DNA of 64,000 nt, from positions 51,760 to 115,759 of the forward strand of contig JAILNI010000030.1 in NCBI GenBank assembly GCA_024691765.1. The letters are read 5' to 3'. Position numbers and translations under genes: made by a program. The notes beneath the pieces were generated by a model. The model was not told where the DNA came from. It did not search any database and saw nothing but the letters and a program-made list of their open reading frames with translations. Every line of letters begins with the position of its first letter. Positions within the stretch are counted from its first letter, which is position 1. This document shows, in pieces, positions 25,243 through 34,354 of this stretch. Source of the DNA: Bacteroidales bacterium. Its GTDB lineage: Bacteria > Bacteroidota > Bacteroidia > Bacteroidales > UBA932.

Positions 25243-26331
25243 ATGGCAAACGAGAACACACTGTTGGAAAAGGTGCTGTCGCTGCAGGACAAGTTCGCTT
25301 CCCTGCAGGAGCAGCTTTCGAGCCCGGAAGTAATGGGCGACATGAAGAAGTATGTCCAGCTCAACAAGGACTACAAGCAGCTGGAGCCCATTATCAAGGC
25401 CGGCCTCGATTATAAGAAGGCCCTTGAGAACCTGGCTTCGGCCAAGGACGTCCTCATGAACGAGAGCGACCCGGACCTCAAGGACATGGCCCGCGAGGAG
25501 ATATCCGAAATCGAGGGGAAACTCCCCGACATGGAGCAGAACATCAAGCTGCTGCTGATTCCGGCGGATCCCGAGGACGGCAAGAACGCCATCGTGGAAA
25601 TCCGCGGCGGCACCGGAGGCGACGAGGCTGCCATCTTCGCCGGGGACCTCTTCCGCATGTACCAGCACTACGCCGAGATAAAGGGGTGGAAGCTGGAGAT
25701 CACCGACCAGAGCTTCGGCACTTCGGGCGGTTACAAGCAGGTGGTTTTCAAGCTTTCCAGCAACGACGGGGTGTACGGTACCATGAAGTACGAAAGCGGA
25801 GTGCACCGCGTGCAGAGGGTGCCGCAGACCGAAACCCAGGGCCGCATCCAGACCTCGGCCGCTTCTGTGGCCGTTTTCCCGGAAGCCGGAGAATTCGACA
25901 TTGAGCTTAACCCGGCCGACATACGCAAGGACCTCTTCTGCGCATCGGGCCCCGGCGGACAGGGGGTCAACACCACCTATTCGGCCGTCCGTCTCACCCA
26001 CATTCCTTCGGGAATCGTGGTGCAGTGCCAGGAAGAGCGTTCGCAGATCAAGAACACCGAGCGCGCCATGGAGGAACTCCGCACCCGTCTTTACAACATG
26101 GAGTACCAGAAGTACCTCGACGGAATCGCCGCCAAGCGCAAGACCATGGTGTCAACCGGCGACCGCAGTGCGAAAATCCGCACCTACAACTATCCCCAGG
26201 GGCGCGTCACCGACCACCGCATAGGATGGAGCATGTACAATCTGCCGGCCTTCATGGACGGGGACATACAGGAGTGCATCGACGCCCTCCAGGTGGCGGA
26301 GAACGCCGAACGTCTCAAGGAAGCTGAATAA
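25243..26331 (+). CDS. prfA: Peptide chain release factor 1
   Basis: Ends translation at UAA and UAG by triggering peptide release. The 362-residue protein has the conserved release loop [20 protein letters not shown] with the GGQ motif near residue 233, and the domain-2 region [19 protein letters not shown]. Length fits RF1. No internal frameshift is expected or seen, since that feature belongs to prfB. It probably shares a transcript with the GNAT-like gene and ends in a terminator region with three hairpins. Confidence 0.93.
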   Translation: MANENTLLEKVLSLQDKFASLQEQLSSPEVMGDMKKYVQLNKDYKQLEPIIKAGLDYKKALENLASAKDVLMNESDPDLKDMAREEISEIEGKLPDMEQNIKLLLIPADPEDGKNAIVEIRGGTGGDEAAIFAGDLFRMYQHYAEIKGWKLEITDQSFGTSGGYKQVVFKLSSNDGVYGTMKYESGVHRVQRVPQTETQGRIQTSAASVAVFPEAGEFDIELNPADIRKDLFCASGPGGQGVNTTYSAVRLTHIPSGIVVQCQEERSQIKNTERAMEELRTRLYNMEYQKYLDGIAAKRKTMVSTGDRSAKIRTYNYPQGRVTDHRIGWSMYNLPAFMDGDIQECIDALQVAENAERLKEAE

Positions 26332-26340
26332 AGCGCAGAA

Positions 26341-26383
26341 GGTGCTTCGCACCGACGGAGGGGTTCAAGGGGTCTTCCCCTTG
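26341..26383. repeat. Two small hairpins downstream of prfA
   Basis: GGTGC-TTC-GCACC (26341-26353) and CAAGGGG-TCTT-CCCCTTG (26366-26383) come directly before the terminator hairpin. They may be transcript-end structures or part of a dispersed palindromic element. Confidence 0.5.
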
Positions 26384-26389
26384 TAAAAA

Positions 26390-26413
26390 AAAAGAGGCCG
26401 CATGGCCTCTTTT
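26390..26413. terminator. Bidirectional intrinsic terminator between prfA and fabF
   Basis: AAAAGAGGCC-GCAT-GGCCTCTTTT is a perfect 10-bp stem with A-rich and T-rich flanks on both sides. It can serve the convergent prfA (+) and fabF (-) transcripts. Confidence 0.85.
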
Positions 26414-26420
26414 ATAGCTT

Positions 26421-27668
26421 TCAGACGCGCCTGAAAGCTATACAGGCGTTGTGCCCTCCGAAGCCGAAGCTGTTGGAGATGCCTATCGTGGCCTGCACCT
26501 TAAGCGCCTTGTTGGGGGTGTAGTCCAGGTCGCATTCCGGATCGGGATTGTCGAGGTTGATGGTCGGGGGGATGACTCCCTCGCCGAGGGCCTTGACCAC
26601 CGCGATCGCCTCAGCGGCGCCGGTTCCTCCGAACATATGGCCGTGCATGCTCTTGGTGCTGGAGATGTGTGCCCTGCGGGCTTCCTCTTCTCCAAGGGCG
26701 AGCTTGATGGCGGCCGTTTCGGCAACGTCGTTGAGATGGGTGCCGGTGCCGTGGGCATTGATGTAGAGCACGTCCTCGCCGGCCTTGTATCCGGCCTGGT
26801 CGAGAGCTATGCGCATGCACCTCGACTGGGTGCTTCCGTCGGGCCTGGGAGCCGTGGCGTGATAGGCGTCGCAGGTGCTGCCGTAGCCCACCATTTCCGC
26901 ATAGATATGGGCGCCGCGCTTAACGGCATGCTCCCATTCTTCGAGAACCAGCACTCCTGAACCGTCGGCCATCACGAAACCGCCGCGGTCCTTGTTGAAG
27001 GGAAGGCAGGCGTGCTTGGGGTTGGGTTCGAGGGTGAGCGCCCTGCTGTTGGCGAATCCGGCCAGGCCGATGGGAACTGCACCCTCCTCGGCTCCGCCGG
27101 CTATCATGGCGGTGGCGTAGCCGTGGCGTATGGCGCGGTAGGCCTCTCCGAGTGAATGGGTGGAGGTGGCGCATGCGGTCTGCACGTTGAGGCAGCTGTT
27201 CTGCGCACCGAAGCGAATTGCTATCTGGCCTGCGGCCATGTCTGCAATCATCGTCGGGATGAAGAGGGGAGACACCCACTTGCCGGTGGGTTCCTCAAGC
27301 AGGCTCTTCACGTTGGCCACGATTACGTCGAAGCCTCCGACTCCGGAGGAGACTATGCAGCCGAGTTCTTCGGATGCGATGTTCTCGCCGGCCACCAGGC
27401 CGCTGTCCTTCATCGCCTGCACGGCCGAAGCCATCGCGTAGATGGTGTAGTGGGCCTGCTTGCGCACGAAGGGGGCGGGGATGCCGTAGTCGTCGGGATT
27501 GAAATTGCGTATCTTGCCCGCTATCTTCACGGCAAAGCCGTCGGTGGGGAATTCCGTTATATAATCGATGCCGCAGACACCTGCCTTTAGGTTCTGCCAG
27601 AAGCTGGTGACGTCGTTTCCTATGCAGGAAAGGACACCCATGCCGGTTACTGCTACTCTTTTGTCCAT
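26421..27668 (-). CDS. fabF: 3-oxoacyl-[acyl-carrier-protein] synthase II
   Basis: Condenses malonyl-ACP with acyl-ACP in fatty-acid elongation. The 415-residue thiolase-fold protein has the nucleophile C166 in VQTACATSTHSLG, the first His in INAHGTGTHLND near 305 and the second in SMHGHMFGGTGAAEA near 340, so it is a full condensing enzyme rather than a chain-length factor. No acpP or other fab gene is nearby. The ATG at 27668 gives the standard MDKRVAVTGMG start, 8 bases after its promoter element. Confidence 0.9.
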   Translation of the reverse strand: MDKRVAVTGMGVLSCIGNDVTSFWQNLKAGVCGIDYITEFPTDGFAVKIAGKIRNFNPDDYGIPAPFVRKQAHYTIYAMASAVQAMKDSGLVAGENIASEELGCIVSSGVGGFDVIVANVKSLLEEPTGKWVSPLFIPTMIADMAAGQIAIRFGAQNSCLNVQTACATSTHSLGEAYRAIRHGYATAMIAGGAEEGAVPIGLAGFANSRALTLEPNPKHACLPFNKDRGGFVMADGSGVLVLEEWEHAVKRGAHIYAEMVGYGSTCDAYHATAPRPDGSTQSRCMRIALDQAGYKAGEDVLYINAHGTGTHLNDVAETAAIKLALGEEEARRAHISSTKSMHGHMFGGTGAAEAIAVVKALGEGVIPPTINLDNPDPECDLDYTPNKALKVQATIGISNSFGFGGHNACIAFRRV

Positions 27669-27676
27669 TTCGGTCG

Positions 27677-27684
27677 CAAAGGTA
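27677..27684 (-). promoter_or_regulatory. -7 promoter element for fabF
   Basis: Reads TACCTTTG on the minus strand, 8 bases before the fabF ATG. Confidence 0.65.
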
Positions 27685-27697
27685 CGAATAAAAATAT

Positions 27698-27705
27698 TAT
27701 ATTTG
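27698..27705 (+). promoter_or_regulatory. -7 promoter element for the LytTR regulator gene
   Basis: TATATTTG, 22 bases before the ATG at 27728 and 13 bases from the opposed fabF element. Confidence 0.6.
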
Positions 27706-27727
27706 CATATTAAGGCGGAAAGCACCA

Positions 27728-28606
27728 ATGAACCTCAGGGACTACATACCTTCCTACCTATGCGGACGCGCCCAACTCGCGGCCACGGTGGTCTTCGCGG
27801 CGCTTTTCGCCATAGTGACACTCCTGGTCACGGTAGTTTACGACACCCAGAACTGGTTCTCCATCGGCCCCGACGCCACCTTCGGCTACACCACCGCCTT
27901 CATCCTCGGCTCGATAGCGGTGCTCGGCATCAGCAAACGACTCATGTACAGGGCCACCATGAGGCTGAACCTCGACTGGCTCAGCTACATACTCTGGAAC
28001 CTCGCCGAAATGGTGGTGGTCGCCCTCCTCTATACGGGAATGACGGTGTACCTGCGCAGCATAGGGCTCATCTCCGTCCCGGACCTCGGCATCCAGGGAA
28101 CCTTCGTCAGGAGTTTCCTCATCACCGTCTTCCTCATCGGCGTGCCCTACGTAATGGCCGGACTCTACTATGCCGTCCGCGACCGCGACAACACCATACG
28201 CCTGCTCAACTACGGCAACATCGTCACCGATACGGAACCCTCGCCCCTGGACAGGGAAAAGGTGACCCTTTTCGGCGAAGACGGCGTCATGAAACTCAGC
28301 GTCAGCCTCAAGAACCTCTTCTATATTGAATCTGACGACAATTACATCAAGGTGTGGTACGCCGACGCCGGCGGCGAGGTCAAGCAGTACATGCTGCGCT
28401 GCCGCCTCAAGACAGTTGAAGAGAGTTTCGCGGGCAGCCCCCTCGTGCGCTGCCACCGCAAATACATAGTGAACCTGCTGAGGGTGGACCTCATCTCCCG
28501 CGAGAAGGACGGCTATTACATCAAGCTGGACGTCGCCGGGGCGGATCCGATTCCGATTTCCAAGACCTACGAACAGCAGGTCCTTTCAACCTTCAATTCG
28601 CGTTAG
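27728..28606 (+). CDS. Membrane-bound LytTR-domain transcriptional regulator
   Basis: A 292-residue protein with four predicted membrane helices (roughly residues 15-40, 50-65, 83-105 and 118-142) followed by a cytoplasmic LytTR DNA-binding domain at about 185-285. Typical LytTR features are NLFYIESDDNYIKVWY, LRCRLKTVEESF and LVRCHRKYIVNL. There is no response-regulator receiver domain, so the membrane part probably senses a signal directly or binds a partner. Targets are unknown. The next gene, a small membrane protein, starts 3 bases after the stop. Confidence 0.88.
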   Translation: MNLRDYIPSYLCGRAQLAATVVFAALFAIVTLLVTVVYDTQNWFSIGPDATFGYTTAFILGSIAVLGISKRLMYRATMRLNLDWLSYILWNLAEMVVVALLYTGMTVYLRSIGLISVPDLGIQGTFVRSFLITVFLIGVPYVMAGLYYAVRDRDNTIRLLNYGNIVTDTEPSPLDREKVTLFGEDGVMKLSVSLKNLFYIESDDNYIKVWYADAGGEVKQYMLRCRLKTVEESFAGSPLVRCHRKYIVNLLRVDLISREKDGYYIKLDVAGADPIPISKTYEQQVLSTFNSR

Positions 28607-28609
28607 CTT

Positions 28610-28984
28610 ATGTGGCAAAGGGTACAGACTCTATATCTGGCGGTTGCGCTGGGACTCCTGGTCGCCATGTTCTGGCACCTGGATTTCCTTTGGTGGACCA
28701 TACTGCTGGGCGTGGCCGTCTTCATGCAGACGGTGGCGCTTCTTGCGTACAAGTTCCGTCTTTTCCAGATGCGGACGGCCGTGATAGCCGCCATAATGCT
28801 CATCGGCCTCCAGGCCTGGATGGCAGTGGTCTTCTTCGTCCGCGGAGGGGCCGCCTTCAACATTACGGCAGTGTTTCCGGCTGTTGCGGCGATACTCGAT
28901 TTCCTGGCGGCCAGGGCCATACTTTCCGACGAGATGGTGGTGCGCAGCTCCAGCCGTCTCCGTGCAAGCAAAAGAAAACGTTAA
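28610..28984 (+). CDS. DUF4293 family small membrane protein
   Basis: A 124-residue protein with four hydrophobic helices and a basic tail (SRLRASKRKR). The start MWQRVQTLYLAVA and the end LAARAILSDEMVVRSSSRLR match DUF4293, a Bacteroidota-specific family with no known function. It lies between a LytTR regulator and a uridine phosphorylase gene, with gaps of 3 and 12 bases. Confidence 0.82.
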   Translation: MWQRVQTLYLAVALGLLVAMFWHLDFLWWTILLGVAVFMQTVALLAYKFRLFQMRTAVIAAIMLIGLQAWMAVVFFVRGGAAFNITAVFPAVAAILDFLAARAILSDEMVVRSSSRLRASKRKR

Positions 28985-28996
28985 ATACAGACAATT

Positions 28997-29869
28997 ATGA
29001 GAATTCCTGAATCTGAACTCATCATCAACGGCGACGGATCGGCGTTCCACATCCACATGAAGCCGTCCGAGCTGGCCGACACTGTTCTCCTGGTGGGCGA
29101 CCCCGGCAGGGTGCAGATGTTCGTTCCTCACTTTGAAAAACTCGAAGCCCAGGGACAGTCGCGCGAATTCGCCTTCGCGACCGGCATCTACCACGGAAAA
29201 CGCATTACGGCCCTTTCACACGGCATCGGTCCCGACAACATCGACATAGTCGTCACCGAGCTCGATGCCCTTGCCAACGTGGACTTCGAAACCCGCGAGG
29301 TCAAGCCTGAGCACAAGCGCCTTACCCTGGTGCGCATAGGCACTTCGGGCGCAATACAGCCGGAGATTCCGCTGGGCTCCTTCGTGAGCAGCCATATAAG
29401 CGTGGGCTGCGACGGAATGTTCAACTGGTACGAGAACCGCGACAAATACTGCCTGCTCGATTTCGAGGAGGCGTTCAAGAAGCACTGCAACTGGGACAGA
29501 CACATTGCCGACCCGTACTTCGTGCGCGCTTCGGAAAGGCTCATAAAACTCTTCGAGCCCGTTACCGTAAAGGGTATGACCATTTCCGCAGGCGGCTTCT
29601 ACGGGCCCCAGGGGCGTGTGGTGCGCCAGGGCCTTGCCATGCCCAATATGCTCGAGGACTTCGAGTCGTTCGAGTTCAAGGGCTGCAAGATTACCAATTT
29701 CGAAATGGAAGGCGCAGCGCTTGCCGGAATGGCCGCGGGCCTCGGGCACGACGCCCTCACCATTTGCTGCGTGATAGCCCACCGCTACCTCAAGGACGCC
29801 AATACGGACTACAAGCCGCGCGTGGCGGAGCTTGTGAAACTCGTCATGGACAAGGTGACCGAAGACTAG
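28997..29869 (+). CDS. udp: Nucleoside phosphorylase, probable uridine phosphorylase
   Basis: A 290-residue cytoplasmic enzyme of the PNP/UDP family that splits nucleosides with phosphate. GDPGRV near residue 35 binds phosphate, LSHGIGPDNIDI near 75 and RIGTSGAIQPEIPLG near 114 form the active site, and FEMEGAALAGMAAGLGHDALT near 235 carries the nucleoside-binding acidic residues. The short N-terminal extension is usual for Bacteroidota uridine phosphorylases. Uridine is the likely substrate, though other nucleosides are possible. Its TAG stop overlaps the convergent Clp-N gene within CTAG. Confidence 0.85.
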   Translation: MRIPESELIINGDGSAFHIHMKPSELADTVLLVGDPGRVQMFVPHFEKLEAQGQSREFAFATGIYHGKRITALSHGIGPDNIDIVVTELDALANVDFETREVKPEHKRLTLVRIGTSGAIQPEIPLGSFVSSHISVGCDGMFNWYENRDKYCLLDFEEAFKKHCNWDRHIADPYFVRASERLIKLFEPVTVKGMTISAGGFYGPQGRVVRQGLAMPNMLEDFESFEFKGCKITNFEMEGAALAGMAAGLGHDALTICCVIAHRYLKDANTDYKPRVAELVKLVMDKVTED

Positions 29870-30381
29870 GAGTAGATTTCCCTCTCCGAATAGAAAGCGC
29901 CGATAAGGCGGTCGAGTTCTTCGGCGGAAGGCAGTGCGGACCTGGATGGTTCCGCGCTGCTTTTCTTCGTATAGGCGCGTATAATGCGTATGTCGAGGCC
30001 GTGGCTGCGCAGATACTCTCCGCACCAGTCTCCGGGAGTGTCGCAAAGGGCTGCGAGAAGGTGCACCGCGCGTATGTCTCCGCCTTCCCTCACGGCCTCC
30101 ATTACGGCCATGCTGCAGACGTTCAGCGCGCTCCGGGTGAAGTTGATGCTGTCCTGCTCTCCGTAGGGGACTTCCTTTTCCTGGAACACCCTCGCGTCGA
30201 CCTCGGTTTTTACGGTATCCGGATCGAGCCCCGCCCGTGTGAGAAAATCGATGGCAGAGCTGCTTCTGTGGCGCAAAATGCCGAGCAAAAGATGCTCCGG
30301 AGCGATTGCGTGGCAACCGGTCCGCATGGCCTCGTCGCGGGAATACTCGAGGATTGTCCGAATCTCTTCAGTAAGCTGCAT
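29866..30381 (-). CDS. Stand-alone Clp N-terminal (Clp R) domain protein
   Basis: A 171-residue protein made only of the double Clp N-domain repeat: EYSRDEAMRTGCHAIAPEHLLLGILRHRSSSAIDFL at residues about 12-47 and AVMEAVREGGDIRAVHLLAALCDTPGDW at about 92-120. There is no AAA+ module, so it cannot be a Clp ATPase; such proteins may act as adaptors or protect protein termini, like ClpC/ClpB N-domains. The last 40 residues are Ser/Glu-rich. It has its own promoter opposite gyrA. Confidence 0.8.
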   Translation of the reverse strand: MQLTEEIRTILEYSRDEAMRTGCHAIAPEHLLLGILRHRSSSAIDFLTRAGLDPDTVKTEVDARVFQEKEVPYGEQDSINFTRSALNVCSMAVMEAVREGGDIRAVHLLAALCDTPGDWCGEYLRSHGLDIRIIRAYTKKSSAEPSRSALPSAEELDRLIGAFYSEREIYS

Positions 30382-30391
30382 TTTTTCATTG

Positions 30392-30399
30392 CAAATTTA
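30392..30399 (-). promoter_or_regulatory. -7 promoter element for the Clp-N gene
   Basis: Reads TAAATTTG on the minus strand, 10 bases before the ATG at 30381. Confidence 0.6.
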
Positions 30400-30411
30400 G
30401 CAAAAAAATGC

Positions 30412-30419
30412 TACATTTG
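30412..30419 (+). promoter_or_regulatory. -7 promoter element for gyrA
   Basis: TACATTTG, 20 bases before the gyrA ATG and 12 bases from the opposed Clp-N element. Confidence 0.6.
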
Positions 30420-30439
30420 TAAGTTAATATAAAACACCT

Positions 30440-32989
30440 ATGGACGAAGAGAAAATCAAGGAAGAACAGAGGGGCTTTATCGAGCCCGTAGAGATAGATC
30501 ACGAGATGCGGAGCGCCTACATCGACTACTCGATGTCGGTGATAGTTTCCAGGGCCCTGCCCGACGTGCGCGACGGTCTCAAGCCGGTTCAGAGGCGCGT
30601 TCTTTTCGGCATGGACGGCCTCGGGCTGAGCTATGGCGGACAAACCAAAAAGTCGGCCCGTATCGTTGGTGAGGTGCTCGGTAAATTCCACCCCCACGGC
30701 GACAGCAGCGTATACGACGCGATGGCACGTCTGGCCCAGAACTGGAACCAGCGCTATCCGCTCATCTGGGGACAGGGCAACTTCGGTAGCATGGACGGCG
30801 ATCCCGTCGCGGCCATGCGTTACACCGAGGCGAAGCTCGCCAAGATGGCGGAGGACGTTCTGGCCGACCTCGACAAGAACACGGTCGACATGGCGCTCAA
30901 CTTCGACGACAGCCTGGAGGAGCCCACAGTGCTCCCCACCAAGCTGCCCCTGCTGCTTCTCAACGGTTCTTCCGGCATCGCCGTCGGTATGGCCACCAAC
31001 ATGGCGCCGCACAATCTCGCTGAGGTTTGCGACGGCATCTGCGCCCTTATCGACAATCCCGACATCGACACCGAGGGGCTCATGGAACACATCAAGGGTC
31101 CCGACTTCCCGACGGGCGGCATCATCATGGGCCGTCAGGGAATAATAGACGCATACAACACCGGCCGCGGCAGGGTGGTGGTCCGCGCGAAGACCGACAT
31201 CGAGGTCAACGAGCGCGGCCAGGAGACCATAGTGGTCACCGAAATCCCCTACATGGTCAACAAGAAGGAGATGCTGGAGCGCATAGCCCAGATGGTCGAG
31301 GACAAGCGCATCGAGGGCATCACCTACATGAACGACGAGACCTCCCGCGAGGGCGTGCGCGTGATTTTCCGCGTAAAGCAGGGCGCCAACACCAACGTGG
31401 TGCTCAACACCCTCTTCAAGTACACCGCCCTCCAGAGCAGCTTCGCCATCAACAACGTGGCCCTCGTGAAGGGGCGTCCCCAGACCCTCGGCCTCAAGGA
31501 GATACTGCAGAACTTCGTGGACTTCAGGCACGAAGTGGTGGTGCGCCGCACCAAATTCGACCTCGACAAGGCCCGCAAGCGCGCCCACATACTCGAAGGC
31601 CTGCTCAAGGCCATCGACATAATCGACGACATCATCGCCACCATACGCGCCAGCAAGAGCGTGGACGAGGCCAAGGAAGCCCTCGTGACCAAATTCGAAT
31701 TCACCGAGGCCCAGGCCCAGGCCATAGTTGAGATGAGGCTCCGCCAGCTCACCGGTCTCGAACGCGAGAAACTCCAGGCCGAATTCGAGGAACTCGAGAA
31801 GTTCATCGCCCGCTGCGAGGAAATCCTTGCCAGCACTGAACTCCAGCTCGGAATAGTCAAGCAGGAATGCCAGGAGATGAAGGCCAAGTACGGCGACGCG
31901 CGTCGCAGCGAAATCAGCCTGAGCGCCGAGGAGTTCAACCCCGAAGACTTCTACGCCGACGAAGACGTGGTCATCACCATAAGCCATCTCGGCTACATCA
32001 AGCGCACCGCCCTCACAGAATTCCGCACCCAGAACCGCGGAGGCAAGGGCGTGAAGGGGGGAACCACCCGCGAAGAGGACTTCATAGAGCACATCTATGT
32101 GGCCAACATGCACTCCACCATGCTGTTCTTCACGCAGAAGGGCATGTGCTACAGGCTCAAGGTCTACGAGCTTCCCGAAGGGGTGCGCGCGAGCAAGGGC
32201 CGTGCTGTCCAGAACCTGCTGTCAATCGACCAGGACGACAGCATACGCACCTATCTCAACGCCGCCCATATCGAGGACGAGGCCTACACCGAGAGCCATT
32301 TCGTGACCCTCGTGAGCAAGAAGGGCGTCATCAAGAAGACATCACTTACCGAGTACTCCAACAAGCGCAGCCGCAACAAGGGTATCAAGGCCCTCACCAT
32401 ACGCGAGGGCGACGCGCTGCTCGACGCAGTACTTACCAACGGCAACGAGAACATAATGATAGCCTGTCACGAAGGCCGCTGCGTGCGCTTCGAGGAATCC
32501 CGCCTGAGGGCTATGGGCCGCGGAGCCAGCGGCGTGCGCGGCATCAGCCTTTCCGCATCGGACGAGGTCGTGGGCGTAATCACCTACGACGCCGCAGCGG
32601 AAGATGCAACCGAACACACCGTTCTGGTAGTCAGTGCGAACGGTTATGGCAAGCGTTCCGATCCTGAGGATTACCGCCTCACCAACCGTGGCAGCAAGGG
32701 TGTCAAGACCATCAACATCACCGAAAAGACGGGCGATCTGGTGGCCATCAAGAACGTCACCGAGGCCAACGACCTCATGATAATCACCCAGGCCGGTCTC
32801 ACCATACGCATGGCTGTGAGCGGCATAAAGGTGGCCGGTCGCAACACCCAGGGCGTGCGCCTCATCAACATCAACGAAGGCGACCGCATCGCTGCGGTGA
32901 GCGTCGTGGCGGCGGCTTCGGCCGAGTCCGAGGACGAGAATGGCACGGAAACTGCAAACACTGATAATGCTGAAACTGAAAACAATTAA
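30440..32989 (+). CDS. gyrA: DNA gyrase subunit A
   Basis: Breaks and rejoins DNA in negative supercoiling, with GyrB. The 849-residue protein has the catalytic tyrosine Y128 in AAMRYTEAK and a quinolone-target region [12 protein letters not shown] in which S89 and D93 correspond to E. coli S83 and D87, so the usual sensitive residues are present at these positions. The C-terminal wrapping domain includes the GyrA-box-like [10 protein letters not shown] near residue 532, and the protein ends in an acidic tail. The GyrA box supports gyrase over topoisomerase IV. Confidence 0.96.
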   Translation: MDEEKIKEEQRGFIEPVEIDHEMRSAYIDYSMSVIVSRALPDVRDGLKPVQRRVLFGMDGLGLSYGGQTKKSARIVGEVLGKFHPHGDSSVYDAMARLAQNWNQRYPLIWGQGNFGSMDGDPVAAMRYTEAKLAKMAEDVLADLDKNTVDMALNFDDSLEEPTVLPTKLPLLLLNGSSGIAVGMATNMAPHNLAEVCDGICALIDNPDIDTEGLMEHIKGPDFPTGGIIMGRQGIIDAYNTGRGRVVVRAKTDIEVNERGQETIVVTEIPYMVNKKEMLERIAQMVEDKRIEGITYMNDETSREGVRVIFRVKQGANTNVVLNTLFKYTALQSSFAINNVALVKGRPQTLGLKEILQNFVDFRHEVVVRRTKFDLDKARKRAHILEGLLKAIDIIDDIIATIRASKSVDEAKEALVTKFEFTEAQAQAIVEMRLRQLTGLEREKLQAEFEELEKFIARCEEILASTELQLGIVKQECQEMKAKYGDARRSEISLSAEEFNPEDFYADEDVVITISHLGYIKRTALTEFRTQNRGGKGVKGGTTREEDFIEHIYVANMHSTMLFFTQKGMCYRLKVYELPEGVRASKGRAVQNLLSIDQDDSIRTYLNAAHIEDEAYTESHFVTLVSKKGVIKKTSLTEYSNKRSRNKGIKALTIREGDALLDAVLTNGNENIMIACHEGRCVRFEESRLRAMGRGASGVRGISLSASDEVVGVITYDAAAEDATEHTVLVVSANGYGKRSDPEDYRLTNRGSKGVKTINITEKTGDLVAIKNVTEANDLMIITQAGLTIRMAVSGIKVAGRNTQGVRLININEGDRIAAVSVVAAASAESEDENGTETANTDNAETENN

Positions 32990-32995
32990 TAATCA

Positions 32996-34354
32996 ATGAA
33001 TATGAAAAAGATTCTCATTAGTCTGCTGGCTCTCTTCGTAGCGGTTTCCTCCGCTTTCGCACAGCAGCAGGTGAAGAGCGTTAATTCTGCCCGCTCCGCC
33101 GTCGAAAAGGCAAAGAAAGCATCTGAAGACGCAAAGAAGGCCGCAAATGCCGCCACATGGCTCAAGCTTGGAAAGGCTTATCTCGACGCATATGCCGCTC
33201 CACAGGGTAACGGTTGGATAGGCGCCGGCGAAGGCGAGCTCAACCTCATCATGTCGCAGGACAAGATCCTCGGAACCCGCGAGGCCGTTCTCGGCAGCCA
33301 GACCTATATGGTGAAGTCCTATGAGACTGCCGACTACTATTTCAACGGCAACGGCCAGCTGGCCATGATCATAGTGACCAAGCCGATTTACGACAATTGC
33401 CTGGACGGCGCACTCGAGGCCTACAAAAAGGCTTTCGAGACCGACGCCAAGGCAAAGAAGACAAAGGAGATTTCCGAAGCCATTGCGTTGATCAGCGGAA
33501 AATATACCGACGAGGCTTTTAACGCTTATTCCCTGAACAATTACGCCCTTGCGTCGGCCATGTTCGAAAAGGCCTATGAGGCTTCCGTAACCCAGCCTTA
33601 CGCCCAGGTCGACACCAACTCGGTCTACAATGCCGGTTTTACCGCCTGGCTGGTCGGCAACTCAAAGAAGGACGAGGAAGCCGCCGAGAGCTACAGGCGC
33701 GCTCAGGCCTTCTTCGAGAAAGCCCTCGAATACGGCTATGCCGGTGAAGACGGCGAGTGCTATGCCAAGCTGGCGGACATCGCGGACAAGCTCGGCAACA
33801 AGGAAATGTCCAAGGACTATCTCGAAAAGGGATTCTCGGCATATCCCCACAGCCAGAGCGTCCTGGTAGGCCTCATCAACTACTACATCTCCAGCGGAGA
33901 CAATCCCCGCCGCATCTTCGAACTTCTCGACCTTGCAAAGCAGAACGAGCCCAACAACGCCTCCCTCTACTATGTCGAAGGCAACATACATGAAAAACTC
34001 AACGAGGAAGCCGAAGCCATCGCAGCTTACGACAAGTGCGCGGAAATCAATCCCAAGTACGAGTACGGCTACATCGGCAAGGGCATACTCCTCTACAACA
34101 AGGCAGTCGACCTTCAGGAAAAGGCTTCCAACGAAATGGACGACGCCAAGTACATGGTCCTCATCGGCCAGTTCGAGGAATCCCTCAAGGGCTGCATCGA
34201 ACCATTCGAAACCGCCTACGAACTCACCGCCGACAACAGCATCAAGGTGTCCATCGCGGAGTATCTGAAGAATGCGTGCTTCCGCTTCCGCACCGACGAC
34301 GCTTACATGGCCAAATACGAAAAATACAACAAGATAGTTGCCGAATCCAGGTAA
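32996..34354 (+). CDS. Exported TPR-repeat protein
   Basis: A 452-residue protein with a signal peptide (MNMKKILISLLALFVAVSSAFA) and a mature part starting QQQVKS. The body is helical, with TPR-like units such as YALASAMFEKAYEAS, AESYRRAQAFFEKALEYGYAG, NNASLYYVEGNIHEKLNEEAEAIAAYDKCAEINPKYEYGYIGKG. TPR proteins of this kind act as periplasmic scaffolds; the partner is unknown. A second ATG lies 6 bases downstream. It follows gyrA by 6 bases and ends before an intrinsic terminator. Confidence 0.8.
   Translation: MNMKKILISLLALFVAVSSAFAQQQVKSVNSARSAVEKAKKASEDAKKAANAATWLKLGKAYLDAYAAPQGNGWIGAGEGELNLIMSQDKILGTREAVLGSQTYMVKSYETADYYFNGNGQLAMIIVTKPIYDNCLDGALEAYKKAFETDAKAKKTKEISEAIALISGKYTDEAFNAYSLNNYALASAMFEKAYEASVTQPYAQVDTNSVYNAGFTAWLVGNSKKDEEAAESYRRAQAFFEKALEYGYAGEDGECYAKLADIADKLGNKEMSKDYLEKGFSAYPHSQSVLVGLINYYISSGDNPRRIFELLDLAKQNEPNNASLYYVEGNIHEKLNEEAEAIAAYDKCAEINPKYEYGYIGKGILLYNKAVDLQEKASNEMDDAKYMVLIGQFEESLKGCIEPFETAYELTADNSIKVSIAEYLKNACFRFRTDDAYMAKYEKYNKIVAESR

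Noticed and set aside
25243..26331. Programmed frameshift in the release-factor gene
   Set aside because: The frame is continuous and the gene is prfA; frameshifting is a prfB feature.
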